Assembly (NCBI GenBank): GCA_002699585.1
Contig: PABP01000008.1
Span: forward strand, 1 to 64,000
Length of the DNA: 64,000 nucleotides
From: Anaerolineaceae bacterium
GTDB taxonomy: Bacteria > Chloroflexota > Anaerolineae > Aggregatilineales > Phototrophicaceae
Direction: 5' to 3'
Of this stretch, positions 52,704-61,493 are shown piece after piece. The translations under genes were made by a program, and so were the position numbers. The notes under the pieces were generated by a model that saw nothing but the letters and a program-made list of their open reading frames with translations, did no database searches and was not told the DNA's origin. Positions within the stretch are counted from its first letter, which is position 1. Every line of letters begins with the position of its first letter.

Positions 52704-53675
52704 ATGACGAATCCCGTGCAAAATGCGTCAGATCAAGGGATGAATACAGTCCCCAAGCCCAGCAAGCGCGAGGCCTGGTTCCGAGCGATGCGCCCGCGTG
52801 TGTTTGTCGCGTCATTTGTGCCGATGGGCATCGGCGCGATGCTGGCCATAGAAGATGGGGCCTTTAACCCGCTGTTCTTCATTCTGGCGCTGATTGGCGT
52901 CATGTGCTTGCAGACAACGGCCAACTTAGTCAATGAATACGCTGATTTCCATCGTGGGGCCGATGACCTGAAAGAAGAAGGGCAGGGTATGGCCATCAAG
53001 AAGATGGGCCTGACGCCGCAGGAAGTGCTTTTTGGGGCGATTTTTGCCACGGTTGCCGGGTCAGTTATTGGCCTTTTCCTGCTCAGCCAAAGTGGGCCGC
53101 TACTGTGGGCGATAGGCATCGGCGGTGTGCTAGTGGCCATCACCTATACAGCGGGGCCGTTCCCCTTGGCTTATAACGGACTGGGAGAGGTCGCAGCGGG
53201 TATCTTTATGGGGCCGATGGTCGTCCTCGGTGCGTATTACGTCATGCAGCCGGAAATCAGCAGTGAGCGCCTCATCCAGATTTTGCTGGTATCGTTCCCG
53301 GTGATGTTCACGACCGCAGCTATTCTCCATGCCAATAACATCCGTGACCTGGAAGCCGACCGCGCAGCCAACAAACGCACATTGGCGGTCTTGTTCGGAC
53401 GAGAAGCGGCTCGTGTGGAGTACAAACTGCTGTTAGGGGCTTGTTACTTATCGCAAGTAATTTTAGTGATCGTTGGCTGGATGCCTATCACTACGTTACT
53501 GATCCTGATAACCATCCCCCAGGCGCGGCGTTTGGCGCACATTTTCGATACAGAAACAGCGGTCGCGCCGCTGCATGCCGCCCAGGGCGGAACAGCTAAA
53601 TTGCACGGTCAAATTGGCCTGTTAACGGTGATTGGTTGGGTTATCTGGCTGGTAGTAGGGGCGCTAATAGGGTAG
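52704..53675 (+). CDS. menA: 1,4-dihydroxy-2-naphthoate prenyltransferase (UbiA family)
   Basis: 323 residues with about eight membrane helices. The two Asp-rich prenyl-diphosphate sites are NLVNEYADFHRGADD and HANNIRDLEADRAANKRTLAVLFGREAARVE, the latter close to the MenA pattern N-N-x-R-D-x-x-x-D-R-x-x-x-K-x-T-L-x-V. It should attach the polyprenyl chain in menaquinone synthesis. A UbiA relative with another acceptor is possible. AGGAT is upstream. It begins after the replicon-like module and is not part of it. Confidence 0.82.
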   Translation: MTNPVQNASDQGMNTVPKPSKREAWFRAMRPRVFVASFVPMGIGAMLAIEDGAFNPLFFILALIGVMCLQTTANLVNEYADFHRGADDLKEEGQGMAIKKMGLTPQEVLFGAIFATVAGSVIGLFLLSQSGPLLWAIGIGGVLVAITYTAGPFPLAYNGLGEVAAGIFMGPMVVLGAYYVMQPEISSERLIQILLVSFPVMFTTAAILHANNIRDLEADRAANKRTLAVLFGREAARVEYKLLLGACYLSQVILVIVGWMPITTLLILITIPQARRLAHIFDTETAVAPLHAAQGGTAKLHGQIGLLTVIGWVIWLVVGALIG

Positions 53676-53779
53676 GCTATAGACAAGTTGACGGGGCAGC
53701 ACGGACATAAACTACTCTCGCACATTGGACCGAATGTGCTATCCTATCTGTAACCAATTATCTCTAATACGGAACCATC

Positions 53780-54724
53780 ATGGATAGTGATCAACTCAAA
53801 TCTTTTGCCGAAGATGTCGCTAAACAGCTTAATGAGAACAGCGCGGACCCTGTCCGTCAGATTGCCCTCATTGCGGAGCACCTCGGCACGGATTTTGTCA
53901 AAGAGAATCTCGAAGAAACCCTCAAAATAGAAGCTGAGGGCGGCATGATGACGCAGGAAGGCGAGCGTCGTCGTACCCCCGGTGGGGTCTTCTTCTATCT
54001 GGTAAAGGGCAAGATGGAACCCAATGTCCGCCAGATTATTTTCCCCAACTTCGGCCAGCAAGCCAAAGGTGGGGTCGTCGAGTGGAAGGACCGCGGTGAA
54101 TTCGTGGAAAAGGCCATGCAAGACCGAGGTGATCTACGGCGGGTGAGTATCACCGTTGTCGGACGCCCATCTAATGTCGTTATTGAAGAAAACTCGGTGT
54201 TTGCGGTGTTCAATTATGAGCATCCCAATGCGCCATACCCGCGTGGTGTGCCACAACCACCGGAAAAACCCGATACCTACGTGATCTATATGAGCATGAA
54301 GCACTGGGAACCGGTCGCGGAAGCCGTTCAGAACCCCAAAGATGAACTCATCGTGGATGGTACGTTGTCCTGGGATGATGAGCATCAATGTCTGGCGATT
54401 TTCGGTACGCGCGTCACCACCCGCCTGACGGAAAAACGTCAGCGGCGCCAGGAACGGGCCAAACAGGAATCCCAGAAGCCCAAGAAGGCCGACACACCGG
54501 CTGCAAAGGCGGACACGGGTAAGTCCTCGTCTGTAACAAGCGCTTTCGCGGGGGATTTGCCGGGAGATACGGCGGCTGAAATCCGTAAATTGGAGCAGGC
54601 TGCCAGCACGCTCAGAGAGCGCATCGCGGCCAAAACAGCCAAAGGCCAGAAGGCCAGCATGGAAGAAAAGCTCCTGCGCAATAATGAGCGTCAGATCGCC
54701 AAGCTGAAGCAAACACATAGTTAA
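53780..54724 (+). CDS. Protein with PHAX-like RNA-binding domain
   Basis: 314 residues. The N-terminal 85 residues (QIALIAEHLGTDFVKENLEETLKIEAEGGMMTQEGERRRTPGGVFFYLVK) match the pattern of the PHAX (RNA_GG_bind) domain: LG-x-x-x-x...T-x-x-x-E-x-x-GG-x-x-x-x-x-x-x-RRRTPGGVF-x-x-L. In animals this domain binds snRNA; bacterial copies are known but unexplained. A middle domain of about 120 residues (VSITVVGRPSNVVIEENSVFAVFNYEHPNAPYPRG...) is of unknown family. The C-terminus is basic and coiled (RQRRQERAKQESQKPKKADTPAAKA; LRKLEQAASTLRERIAAK). Predicted single-stranded RNA binder. Confidence 0.75.
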   Translation: MDSDQLKSFAEDVAKQLNENSADPVRQIALIAEHLGTDFVKENLEETLKIEAEGGMMTQEGERRRTPGGVFFYLVKGKMEPNVRQIIFPNFGQQAKGGVVEWKDRGEFVEKAMQDRGDLRRVSITVVGRPSNVVIEENSVFAVFNYEHPNAPYPRGVPQPPEKPDTYVIYMSMKHWEPVAEAVQNPKDELIVDGTLSWDDEHQCLAIFGTRVTTRLTEKRQRRQERAKQESQKPKKADTPAAKADTGKSSSVTSAFAGDLPGDTAAEIRKLEQAASTLRERIAAKTAKGQKASMEEKLLRNNERQIAKLKQTHS

Positions 54725-54842
54725 ACATCTTTGAGGGATAACGAGCAGCTTATCAAGTTCATCGATGTCAGGTGAACAGGATTTATGTTGCTAGTACAAC
54801 TGTGAATGCCTATAACGGAGAAAATTATTAGGGTTAGTGAAC

Positions 54843-55886
54843 ATGCAAAAAGAACAGACTTTACGAGTTGGTATCGTTGGTGCTGGTAACAATACGCGCA
54901 CTCGACACATTCCCTTGCTCAAAGCCATCGATGATGTGGAAATCGTCAGCCTTGTCAATCGATCTCCCGAATCGTCGCAGCGCGTAGCTGACGAATTTGG
55001 CATTCCCAAAACATATACAAACTGGCGCGATCTGGTTTATGCCGATGATACCGATGCGATTGTAATTGGCACATGGCCTTACATGCACCATCCGGTGACT
55101 TTGGCAGCGATTGATGCCGGAAAGCACGTCATGGTTGAGGCACGTATGGCCATGAATGCCACAGAAGCCCAGGAGATGGCCACAGCGGCGCACCAGCATC
55201 CTGAACTGATTACGCAAATCGTGCCATCACCGATGACGCTCCACCTGGATACCACCATAAAACGACTTATCGCCGAGGGTTATCTGGGCGACATCATCGC
55301 CATCGAATTACAGACCAAAGGCGATTTTGTAAATGTGGATGGTCCCCTGCATTGGCGCCACAATAGGCGCTTGAGTGGGCTGAACATTATGTCGATGGGC
55401 ATCTGGTACGAAGCCATTATGCGCTGGGTCGGCCCCGCCAAAACGGTGATGGCGATGGGCCAAACTGTTGTAAAGAGCCGCGTTGATGACAATGGAAATC
55501 GCCTTGCGATACAGATTCCTGATTATGTGACCATCATGGCAAAGATGATATGTGGGGCGCAGCTTTCCATGCGCGTGACGAGCGTGACAGGCCTGGAACC
55601 ACCCGGAGACGTGCTGTCTATCTTTGGGACAGACGGCACGCTGCAAATACGCAATGCGACCTTGTATGGTGGCCAGCGCGGAGATAGCGACCTGCTGCCG
55701 ATTGAGATACCCGACCATGAAAAACAGGGTTGGCGTGTTGAAGAAGAATTTGTTAGCGCGATTCGTGGATTTGAGCCGATTACCCATACCACCTTCGATG
55801 ATGGTCTGGCTTATATGCAATTCACTGAAGCGGTCCATCGGAGTATGGATAGCCAACAAGCGGTAACGCTGCCCCTCATGATCTGA
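54843..55886 (+). CDS. Gfo/Idh/MocA-family oxidoreductase
   Basis: 347 residues from the ATG at 54843 (AGGG 9 bases upstream; the GTG two codons earlier is too close). The Rossmann fold RVGIVGAGNNTRTRHIPLLKAIDDVEIVSLVNRSPE is clear, then AIVIGTWPYMHHPVTLAAIDAGKHVMVEARMAMNATEAQEM, where EKP is replaced by EAR. The Lys normally found there takes part in catalysis, so activity on the usual substrates is uncertain. The C-terminal domain has GLNIMSMGIWYEAIMRWVGPAK. Substrate unknown. Confidence 0.87.
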   Translation: MQKEQTLRVGIVGAGNNTRTRHIPLLKAIDDVEIVSLVNRSPESSQRVADEFGIPKTYTNWRDLVYADDTDAIVIGTWPYMHHPVTLAAIDAGKHVMVEARMAMNATEAQEMATAAHQHPELITQIVPSPMTLHLDTTIKRLIAEGYLGDIIAIELQTKGDFVNVDGPLHWRHNRRLSGLNIMSMGIWYEAIMRWVGPAKTVMAMGQTVVKSRVDDNGNRLAIQIPDYVTIMAKMICGAQLSMRVTSVTGLEPPGDVLSIFGTDGTLQIRNATLYGGQRGDSDLLPIEIPDHEKQGWRVEEEFVSAIRGFEPITHTTFDDGLAYMQFTEAVHRSMDSQQAVTLPLMI

Positions 55887-55936
55887 GGTAAAAACGTCTC
55901 TGTGCGAATGCCAGATTGACAGTCCATACATCAACG

Positions 55937-55963
55937 AAAAAGGCACCGCTTTGGGTGCCTTTT
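55937..55963 (+). terminator. Bidirectional terminator between convergent genes
   Basis: AAAAGGCACC / GGTGCCTTTT with a GCTTTG loop. The T-run is present on both strands, serving the oxidoreductase gene and the pilin gene. Confidence 0.85.
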
Positions 55964-55990
55964 CTGTTACCTGTTGCTATACGAACAAGA

Positions 55991-56512
55991 TTATTCCACG
56001 TTGAAGATCAACGTAAAGGTTGGGCCGGACTTCCCAGATGCGCCATTGCCGGCATAGGGCGTTCCTTTGAGGGTATATGTCCCGGCTGATAGATTGCCCC
56101 CAGCGAAGTTGCCCGCGGGTTCGTCACCAAATAAGGCCCAGGGAATTTCGTTTTCGGTACGGGTTTGGGATACCGGGCCTTCCAACTCCAGATAAACGCT
56201 CTGGATGGCTTCCGACCGCGTAACGGCGCTAAAGCTATAGTTGCCGGCATCCAGCGTTTCCAGGCAGCCCATTTGCCTGATGACATCGTTCGATGCGGGA
56301 TCAATTAACTCAAAGCCGTAAATTGACCCGACGTCATTGGGGGGCAGGGCCTGCACGTTGCTGGCGATACACTGGTAGACCGCCTGTAACTGGCTGCCAA
56401 ACACCGTCAGCGCAGCGACCACTGCCAAAGCGACTAGAACGAGAATGAGCGCGTACTCGACAAGACCTTGTCCTTTTTCCTCCGTAGCAGGTTGTGAATG
56501 TCTAATAAACAT
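55991..56512 (-). CDS. Flp-type pilin fused to a secreted beta-domain
   Basis: 173 residues from the ATG at 56512 (AAGGA upstream). The N-terminus is a short leader ending before the Flp/Fap pilin core EEKGQGLVEYALILVLVALAVVAALTVFGSQL, with the Glu expected at position 5. After the core comes a 110-residue domain (GFELIDPASNDVIRQMGCLETLDAGNYSFSAV...VYLELEGP...ENEIPWALFGDEPAGNFAGGNLSAGTYTLKGTPYAGNGASG...FTLIFNV), a beta-domain seen in secreted and adhesive proteins. The pilin would carry this domain on the fibre. The leader before it is structured (56538-56613). No other pilus genes are in the window. Confidence 0.85.
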   Translation of the reverse strand: MFIRHSQPATEEKGQGLVEYALILVLVALAVVAALTVFGSQLQAVYQCIASNVQALPPNDVGSIYGFELIDPASNDVIRQMGCLETLDAGNYSFSAVTRSEAIQSVYLELEGPVSQTRTENEIPWALFGDEPAGNFAGGNLSAGTYTLKGTPYAGNGASGKSGPTFTLIFNVE

Positions 56513-56537
56513 GATGAGTCCTTCTGATAGATCAATG

Positions 56538-56613
56538 AACGGCAGGCTGTTACCAGCCTCTCTTTGGGACGGTCGCCGTTGATGGGGTATCCATAAAGTG
56601 GATGGGCCGCATC
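56538..56613 (-). promoter_or_regulatory. Structured leader of the pilin gene
   Basis: Read on the minus strand: hairpin ATCCA-CTTTA-TGGAT (56603-56589) inside GATG/CATC, then AACGGC ... GCCGTT (56580-56575 with 56543-56538) enclosing AGGCTG-GTAA-CAGCCT with a GNRA loop. The start codon is about 26 bases further. It could be a riboswitch-like control of pilin production; c-di-GMP riboswitches control pilin genes elsewhere, but the GEMM consensus is not matched here. The rest of the 283-bp gap is unremarkable. Confidence 0.45.
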
Positions 56614-56795
56614 GATAACTGTGACAGCAACAGACCGGACGGAGTGCCTTTATGTATTGTAATGCGCAAAAATGGACTTTTTGTTCCAAATTGTACATAG
56701 TTTGTCTAAAAGCGTACGAAAATGCCAATTTAGGTGGGTTTCACACCCGGACGAAGCGCTCAGAATGGCTGGACGTTCGTTTATATGCTGTTTCA

Positions 56796-57251
56796 TTAAG
56801 GATTTTGGGCCAATTCGTCATCGGTGGGGCGCTCGAACATAGCGAGCCACACATCCAGGTTAGATGGATGAATCGGCACAGTATCAGGTGGCAGATTGGC
56901 ATTGCGCGCGGACAATCGCCGATGCAGTTCCTCACGGGGTACATCCAAAAAGTGAATTTTCATGCTCGCGCCGACCGCTGCGGCTTGCTGCCGAAAATCA
57001 TCGCGTTCTTGCTTCGACCAGAAGCCATAATCCAGCACCACATCGCTCCCGAGCGTCAATACGCGCGCGGCGATCTCCCACAGCATAGCCTCCACAATAG
57101 CCCGTTTGGGTTCGTCATAGGCATCTTCCACGACCTTGAGCATCCACTCATCCGGCGTCAGACGCAGGGCAGGCAGATCGTGCTCTAGCTGCTTTGCGAG
57201 GGTCGTCTTGCCGGAGCAGGGCAGTCCGACCATCAGGTGCAGGGTGGCCAT
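56796..57251 (-). CDS. P-loop kinase-like ATPase
   Basis: 151 residues from the ATG at 57251 (AAGGAC upstream; an earlier in-frame ATG at 57281 has none). GLPCSGKTTLAKQL is the Walker A loop near the start, followed by RLTPDEWML and a DVVLDYGFWSKQERDDFR strand, then FLDVPREELHRRLSARN, the arginine-rich lid of small-molecule kinases such as the zeta-toxin and chloramphenicol phosphotransferase group. Length and layout fit the AAA_33 family. It follows the aminoglycoside-kinase-like gene by 49 bp, in the operon that starts at 61221. Confidence 0.82.
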   Translation of the reverse strand: MATLHLMVGLPCSGKTTLAKQLEHDLPALRLTPDEWMLKVVEDAYDEPKRAIVEAMLWEIAARVLTLGSDVVLDYGFWSKQERDDFRQQAAAVGASMKIHFLDVPREELHRRLSARNANLPPDTVPIHPSNLDVWLAMFERPTDDELAQNP

Positions 57252-57300
57252 GAGGATGTCCTTAGGTTTTGCGTAGGGCATGCTGCGCCCGGGCTAAGCG

Positions 57301-58119
57301 TTAACTGTCTAGCACTGGCTCAATCAAACGGGCGATTTCCAATGTTGCTGATGCATCACCCGCATCTTCTAGGGTCCAACTGGCGCTGAGGCAGGCATAA
57401 GCAAACGTGAAGTGCAGCACGCGCTGTAAATCCGTGTCGATAGCATCCGCCAGAATACGCGCATTGGCCAGAATGCGATCCTGATTGAGCACGATGTCCA
57501 GGGCGTTGGGCGGGTTGCAGAGCGTATTGGCGCAGTCGTAAGTACGCTCGCCGATGATGCCCTTGGGGTCGATGGCCAGCCAACCGCGCGGACTGTGGCG
57601 CACATTTTCATGGTGAACATCGCCGTGCAGTACGACCACATTTTGCGGCGAGGCAAGCAATTTTTCCGCGATGTGGGCCGCACGTTTGAACAGGGCTGCC
57701 TGTGGGTCGGTATCTGTTTCCGCTTGAAGGAACATCGCCCGGAACCAGCGGCGCAGACTGGGCAGTGGCAGATCGTGATCGACCGGATGACTGTGCAGCG
57801 CATTCAACACACCGCTGATGATCTCTGTCGCTTGTTGGTCGTCACCGCGTGTGACGTGCGCGACCAGGTCAGGGCCAGGGGCGTATTCCAGTAATTGTGC
57901 GCCATCGTCATAGGCAAGGGGCACAATCGCCCCCTGGGCATCCCAATGCTTGAGCGCCAGCACCCCGCGCCGTTCTTCCTCAGCGTGGTTTTTCAGCAGC
58001 TTGAGCACGACCGTCTGGTCACTCCGCTGTGCCCGATAGACGGTGCTGGTATGTGTCTCAGCAAGTTCCTCAAGCTCAGATAGTTGCCACAGCTTCGTAT
58101 AGTCATCCAGAGAGGTCAC
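57301..58119 (-). CDS. Aminoglycoside/hydroxyurea kinase-like protein (APH(6) family)
   Basis: 272 residues, APH fold. ELAETHTSTVYRAQRSDQTVVLKLL forms the nucleotide-binding beta-sheet with Lys, and VVLHGDVHHENVRHSPRGWLAIDPKGIIGERTYDCAN the catalytic loop (HGDVHHEN, Asp as base) and the DPK metal segment. The DPKG-x-x-GE-x-x-YD string is typical of the APH(6)/streptomycin 6-kinase group. Such genes in environmental bacteria need not confer resistance; the substrate may be another sugar or hydroxyl compound. It lies 3 bp after the glycosyltransferase gene and is cotranscribed with it. Confidence 0.85.
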   Translation of the reverse strand: MTSLDDYTKLWQLSELEELAETHTSTVYRAQRSDQTVVLKLLKNHAEEERRGVLALKHWDAQGAIVPLAYDDGAQLLEYAPGPDLVAHVTRGDDQQATEIISGVLNALHSHPVDHDLPLPSLRRWFRAMFLQAETDTDPQAALFKRAAHIAEKLLASPQNVVVLHGDVHHENVRHSPRGWLAIDPKGIIGERTYDCANTLCNPPNALDIVLNQDRILANARILADAIDTDLQRVLHFTFAYACLSASWTLEDAGDASATLEIARLIEPVLDS

Positions 58120-58122
58120 AAA

Positions 58123-61100
58123 TTAGCTTTTCTTACTAGACCTTGATTGCAGCCACGGCTTGTCGAACTTGCCTTCGTAGTAGCTTTGGTTGGCCTCCCA
58201 GAGTTGTTGATACTCGTCTTGTGGCAGTAGCTTGAACGACGCTTGCCCGTGATGGTGGATAAACACATCGCGCGTGCAGACAATATCATATCCAGCGGCG
58301 CGGGTGCGTTCGGCGTAGTCATCATCCTCAAACATGCCGATGCCATAGCTTTCGTCCAGCAGGCCCACCTCGTCAATCAGACTGTGGCGCATGGCCACGC
58401 AGTACATGGCCAGCATGTCGATCTCAAAAGTATCCCCACGATGGGCGTGCATCCACTCATTGGCGAAAACTTCCATCTCCTCGACCGTCTTGTAGGGCAC
58501 GTCGATGCGGGCGGCATTACCCACAAAATTGGTGACAGGCCCAACCATGCCGATTTTCTCGTCTTTGAGATAGCGACCCAGGCCAGTCAGCCAGCCGCGT
58601 GTGACAATCGTGTCGTTGTTCAGCAGTACGACGTTCGCGCCAGTCGCCACCTTGATGCCCTGATTGTTAGCCGCTGCAAAGCCGCGATTCTCGTCATTCA
58701 GGATGACCGTCACCCGCTCTTCGTTGTCTGCCAGGGACCGCAAATAATCGGGCGTGCCATCGTCGGACGCATTATCCACGATGATGATTTCGTAGTTGGG
58801 GTAGTCCGTGTTGCGCAGGATGCTCTCGACGCATTGTTGGGTGAGGTCGAGGTTCTTCCAGGTGACGATCACGATGCTAAAAGACGGATAGAACGCCTCG
58901 ACCGCCGCCTGTAACTGCTCGACCCGATGATGCCAGTCATTGGCCTTAGCCAGCTCGATGCGCTGCTGGGCCAGGGCCGGGTCGACTTCTGCCAGCGCCT
59001 TATCGATCTGTTCCAAAAACTGCTCATGTGTATCTGCCAGGTACAGCACATCCTCATAGTGCCGCAGTTCCAGGATGCGTGCTGCAACCACAGGCTTGCC
59101 CGCGCTCAGGTATTCGTACATCTTCACCGGGTCAACCGCATCGGTGATCTTGTTGATCTTGAACGGAATCAGGCAGACGTCGAAGTGATACAAATAGAGT
59201 GGCATTTCTTCGTGCGGCTTGCGACCCAGTAGATGCACATTTGGCAGGGCCTTCAGGTCGTCAACATCAACGAAAATATCCCCCAGCATGATGAACGTCC
59301 ATTCGGGGCGCTGCTTAGCCACGTACATCAGCAAATCGTAATCGACCCACTCGGCCAGCGCGCCATAGTAGCCAATGATGGGATGCTCATAGTCACTGGC
59401 AATATCATTAGGCACGACATGCTCGGCAAACAGGTCGAAGGCGACCGCATTGCGCAGCAACAGCGCTTCGCGCGTTTGCTCGGCATATTTATCGTAAAGC
59501 ACCTGCGCCGTCATGGTGACGAGGTCGCTGTCTTTTAGAAGCTGCTTTTCACCATCGAGCAGAGCAGGTTGAATGCCGGGGAAGTCTTCCCATTCGTCCA
59601 TACAATCGTAGATTACTCGCCAACCATAATCATCCCGTGTCCTAAAGCTCAGTCCGACCCAGAAGGGCAGTTCGACGATCTGCAAAGCCGTGTGAATGGC
59701 GTTCTGCTCAAACAGAACCTGGAGGTGGTCACTGAACTCATCCTCTAAAGCGGGAGAGATCAACTCGTTATAGATCGCAGGTTGTTTGGTCGCTCGTAGG
59801 ACTATTTCGTATAGATTGGGTGCCATTTTCCGTAGGGCGTATGGGCGATTGTCACTTGCAGGCAAAAATTTGGCACTGCTGATATAGAACACCCTGAGTC
59901 CAGCCGCTGCGAGATGGGCCGCCATCTGTTGCGGACGTTGAAAACGAGCTTCTAGCTCAATGATGGAATAAATAATGATGTCATAACTGGTATAGGTTGT
60001 TTGCGGTTCGCCAACGATGGTATGTAGCGTTTTTTCGATTTCCGATAACTTTTTAGGTGGTTCAAGTCGCTTTTCCGATGTGCGACTTTTGCCCTTCGGT
60101 AGTGCAGCAGTCATCGGCTTGTACTCTGCTGGGCGACCGGGTAGGGCAGCTCGCTCGGTGACTTCCGGTAAGCTGGCTACAGCAGCTTTTTGCCGACCCC
60201 GCCGTTGTAGTATGTTTCGCAAGCGACGGTACGGTGCGCTCCAACGCCAGATGTTCGATTGTGTGACTTGCTTAAGCTTGCGGCTGGTATCGGCCTCCCG
60301 CCGCTCAGCTAGCATGAGTTCTTTCTTGAGCCAATCGCGCGCTTCACACGCTTCTTCGAATTTGGCGCTCAAATCCTCATATTGCTTAATCTGGACCTGT
60401 AGTTGCCTAATTTGATCCGAGTGGCGGTTCTTCAAAGTGGTTAATGCTTCGACCTTGTCCTGTAAGGATGCCTGGGCATGCTGAAGGCTGGCGTATTGTT
60501 GCTTTGCTTGATCGCGATCAGCGAGAATCGTCGCGCGCTCTTCCTGGAAGAGGTTAATTAGCAGATGTGTCCTATCGATCTGGATGTCGACTGGCGGGAA
60601 CTGCTCGCGTTCTTCGATGTACGAAGGGCTGCCATACACGGCCACAATCTGCTCACCATGCCAAAACTTGCTATCCGTCCGCACAACAGATGTATACAGC
60701 TTGCTAAAGCCGTTCACCTCGTCAGGGAAGGATTCTTCCCTGAATTGGGACATATGTTGATCGATCAGCGGGCGCTCTTTATAGGGCACCATCGCGATAT
60801 AGACTTTTTCACACTGTTCAATGTGATCTCGCATCCATTGTAGTGGCTCGTCGAAGTGCTCCAGGCAGTTGGACACGAAAATGACGTCGAATTTGCGGGG
60901 AATGTGGTCGCTGCAAATGAAGTCCAGGCTAGGATACCATTCCGAAGCCGTCTCCGTGGCTTCTTGGGCGAAGTCCAGTCCATGCACGTCAGCTTCTTTG
61001 AACGCCCGTGCGATCAGGTCCGTACCCTGGCCGTAGGCACAGCCCCAATCCAGCACGGTTGTCCCTGCCCGGTTTAGCAGGTATACCTCTGGCGCTGCGA

Positions 61101-61221
61101 GCTGCTCCAGCAGACGCAGCATGAAGTGGTGGGTTTGCTGCGGACCATTGTTCTGGTCCCAATGCTCACGGAAGTAATCGTTCCACCATTCTTCAGAGTT
61201 CATTTTTAGAACAGGTTGCAT
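58123..61221 (-). CDS. Methyltransferase - glycosyltransferase - glycosyltransferase fusion
   Basis: 1032 residues from the ATG at 61221 (GGAGAA 8 bases upstream). Residues about 1-220 are a class I SAM methyltransferase (TTVLDWGCAYGQGTDLIARAF; FDVIFVSNCLEHFDEP). About 225-330 are coiled coil (QAKQQYASLQHAQASLQDKVEAL...), 400-760 a GT-B-type glycosyltransferase (PIIGYYGALAEWVDYDLL; LLGRKPHEEMPLYLYHFDVCLIPF; VDPVKMYEYLSAGKPVVA), and 770-1032 a GT-A family 2 domain (FSIVIVTWKNLDLTQQCVESIL; IIIVDNASDDGTPDYL; NRGFAAANNQGI; LLNNDT as the DxD region). Multi-domain enzymes like this build or decorate surface polysaccharide. First gene of an operon with the APH-like and P-loop kinase genes. Confidence 0.88.
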   Translation of the reverse strand: MQPVLKMNSEEWWNDYFREHWDQNNGPQQTHHFMLRLLEQLAAPEVYLLNRAGTTVLDWGCAYGQGTDLIARAFKEADVHGLDFAQEATETASEWYPSLDFICSDHIPRKFDVIFVSNCLEHFDEPLQWMRDHIEQCEKVYIAMVPYKERPLIDQHMSQFREESFPDEVNGFSKLYTSVVRTDSKFWHGEQIVAVYGSPSYIEEREQFPPVDIQIDRTHLLINLFQEERATILADRDQAKQQYASLQHAQASLQDKVEALTTLKNRHSDQIRQLQVQIKQYEDLSAKFEEACEARDWLKKELMLAERREADTSRKLKQVTQSNIWRWSAPYRRLRNILQRRGRQKAAVASLPEVTERAALPGRPAEYKPMTAALPKGKSRTSEKRLEPPKKLSEIEKTLHTIVGEPQTTYTSYDIIIYSIIELEARFQRPQQMAAHLAAAGLRVFYISSAKFLPASDNRPYALRKMAPNLYEIVLRATKQPAIYNELISPALEDEFSDHLQVLFEQNAIHTALQIVELPFWVGLSFRTRDDYGWRVIYDCMDEWEDFPGIQPALLDGEKQLLKDSDLVTMTAQVLYDKYAEQTREALLLRNAVAFDLFAEHVVPNDIASDYEHPIIGYYGALAEWVDYDLLMYVAKQRPEWTFIMLGDIFVDVDDLKALPNVHLLGRKPHEEMPLYLYHFDVCLIPFKINKITDAVDPVKMYEYLSAGKPVVAARILELRHYEDVLYLADTHEQFLEQIDKALAEVDPALAQQRIELAKANDWHHRVEQLQAAVEAFYPSFSIVIVTWKNLDLTQQCVESILRNTDYPNYEIIIVDNASDDGTPDYLRSLADNEERVTVILNDENRGFAAANNQGIKVATGANVVLLNNDTIVTRGWLTGLGRYLKDEKIGMVGPVTNFVGNAARIDVPYKTVEEMEVFANEWMHAHRGDTFEIDMLAMYCVAMRHSLIDEVGLLDESYGIGMFEDDDYAERTRAAGYDIVCTRDVFIHHHGQASFKLLPQDEYQQLWEANQSYYEGKFDKPWLQSRSSKKS

Positions 61222-61493
61222 AAAGATGTTCTCCAGCTATTTGTCGTTTCAAGGCCCCATGCTCGACCGGGAAAAATGCAGAAGCTGCAATAGTAATCGT
61301 CATATTTGTGATTGTCCAATAGATATTGTAACGGAAGCCTCTTTGAACGCCAGAGTGTGAACACGTCCTGGCCAGTTGACCAGGCCAGTATCCCTGGCCG
61401 GTAACTGTGCACCTGCATGATGTGTGAATGTTATTTCTTGCGTATTGTGATGGTATCGGTCCCATTAGGGTCAGAACATTAGGGATTGTACCA

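Noticed and set aside
56538-56660. GEMM-type c-di-GMP riboswitch before the pilin gene
   Set aside because: The conserved GGGACGCAAAGC segment and tetraloop-receptor layout are not present; only a general structured leader can be claimed.
57301-58119. Acquired streptomycin-resistance gene
   Set aside because: The APH(6)-like fold is clear, but there is no mobile element, integron or resistance neighbour, and it is embedded in a housekeeping-like operon. Resistance is not supported.
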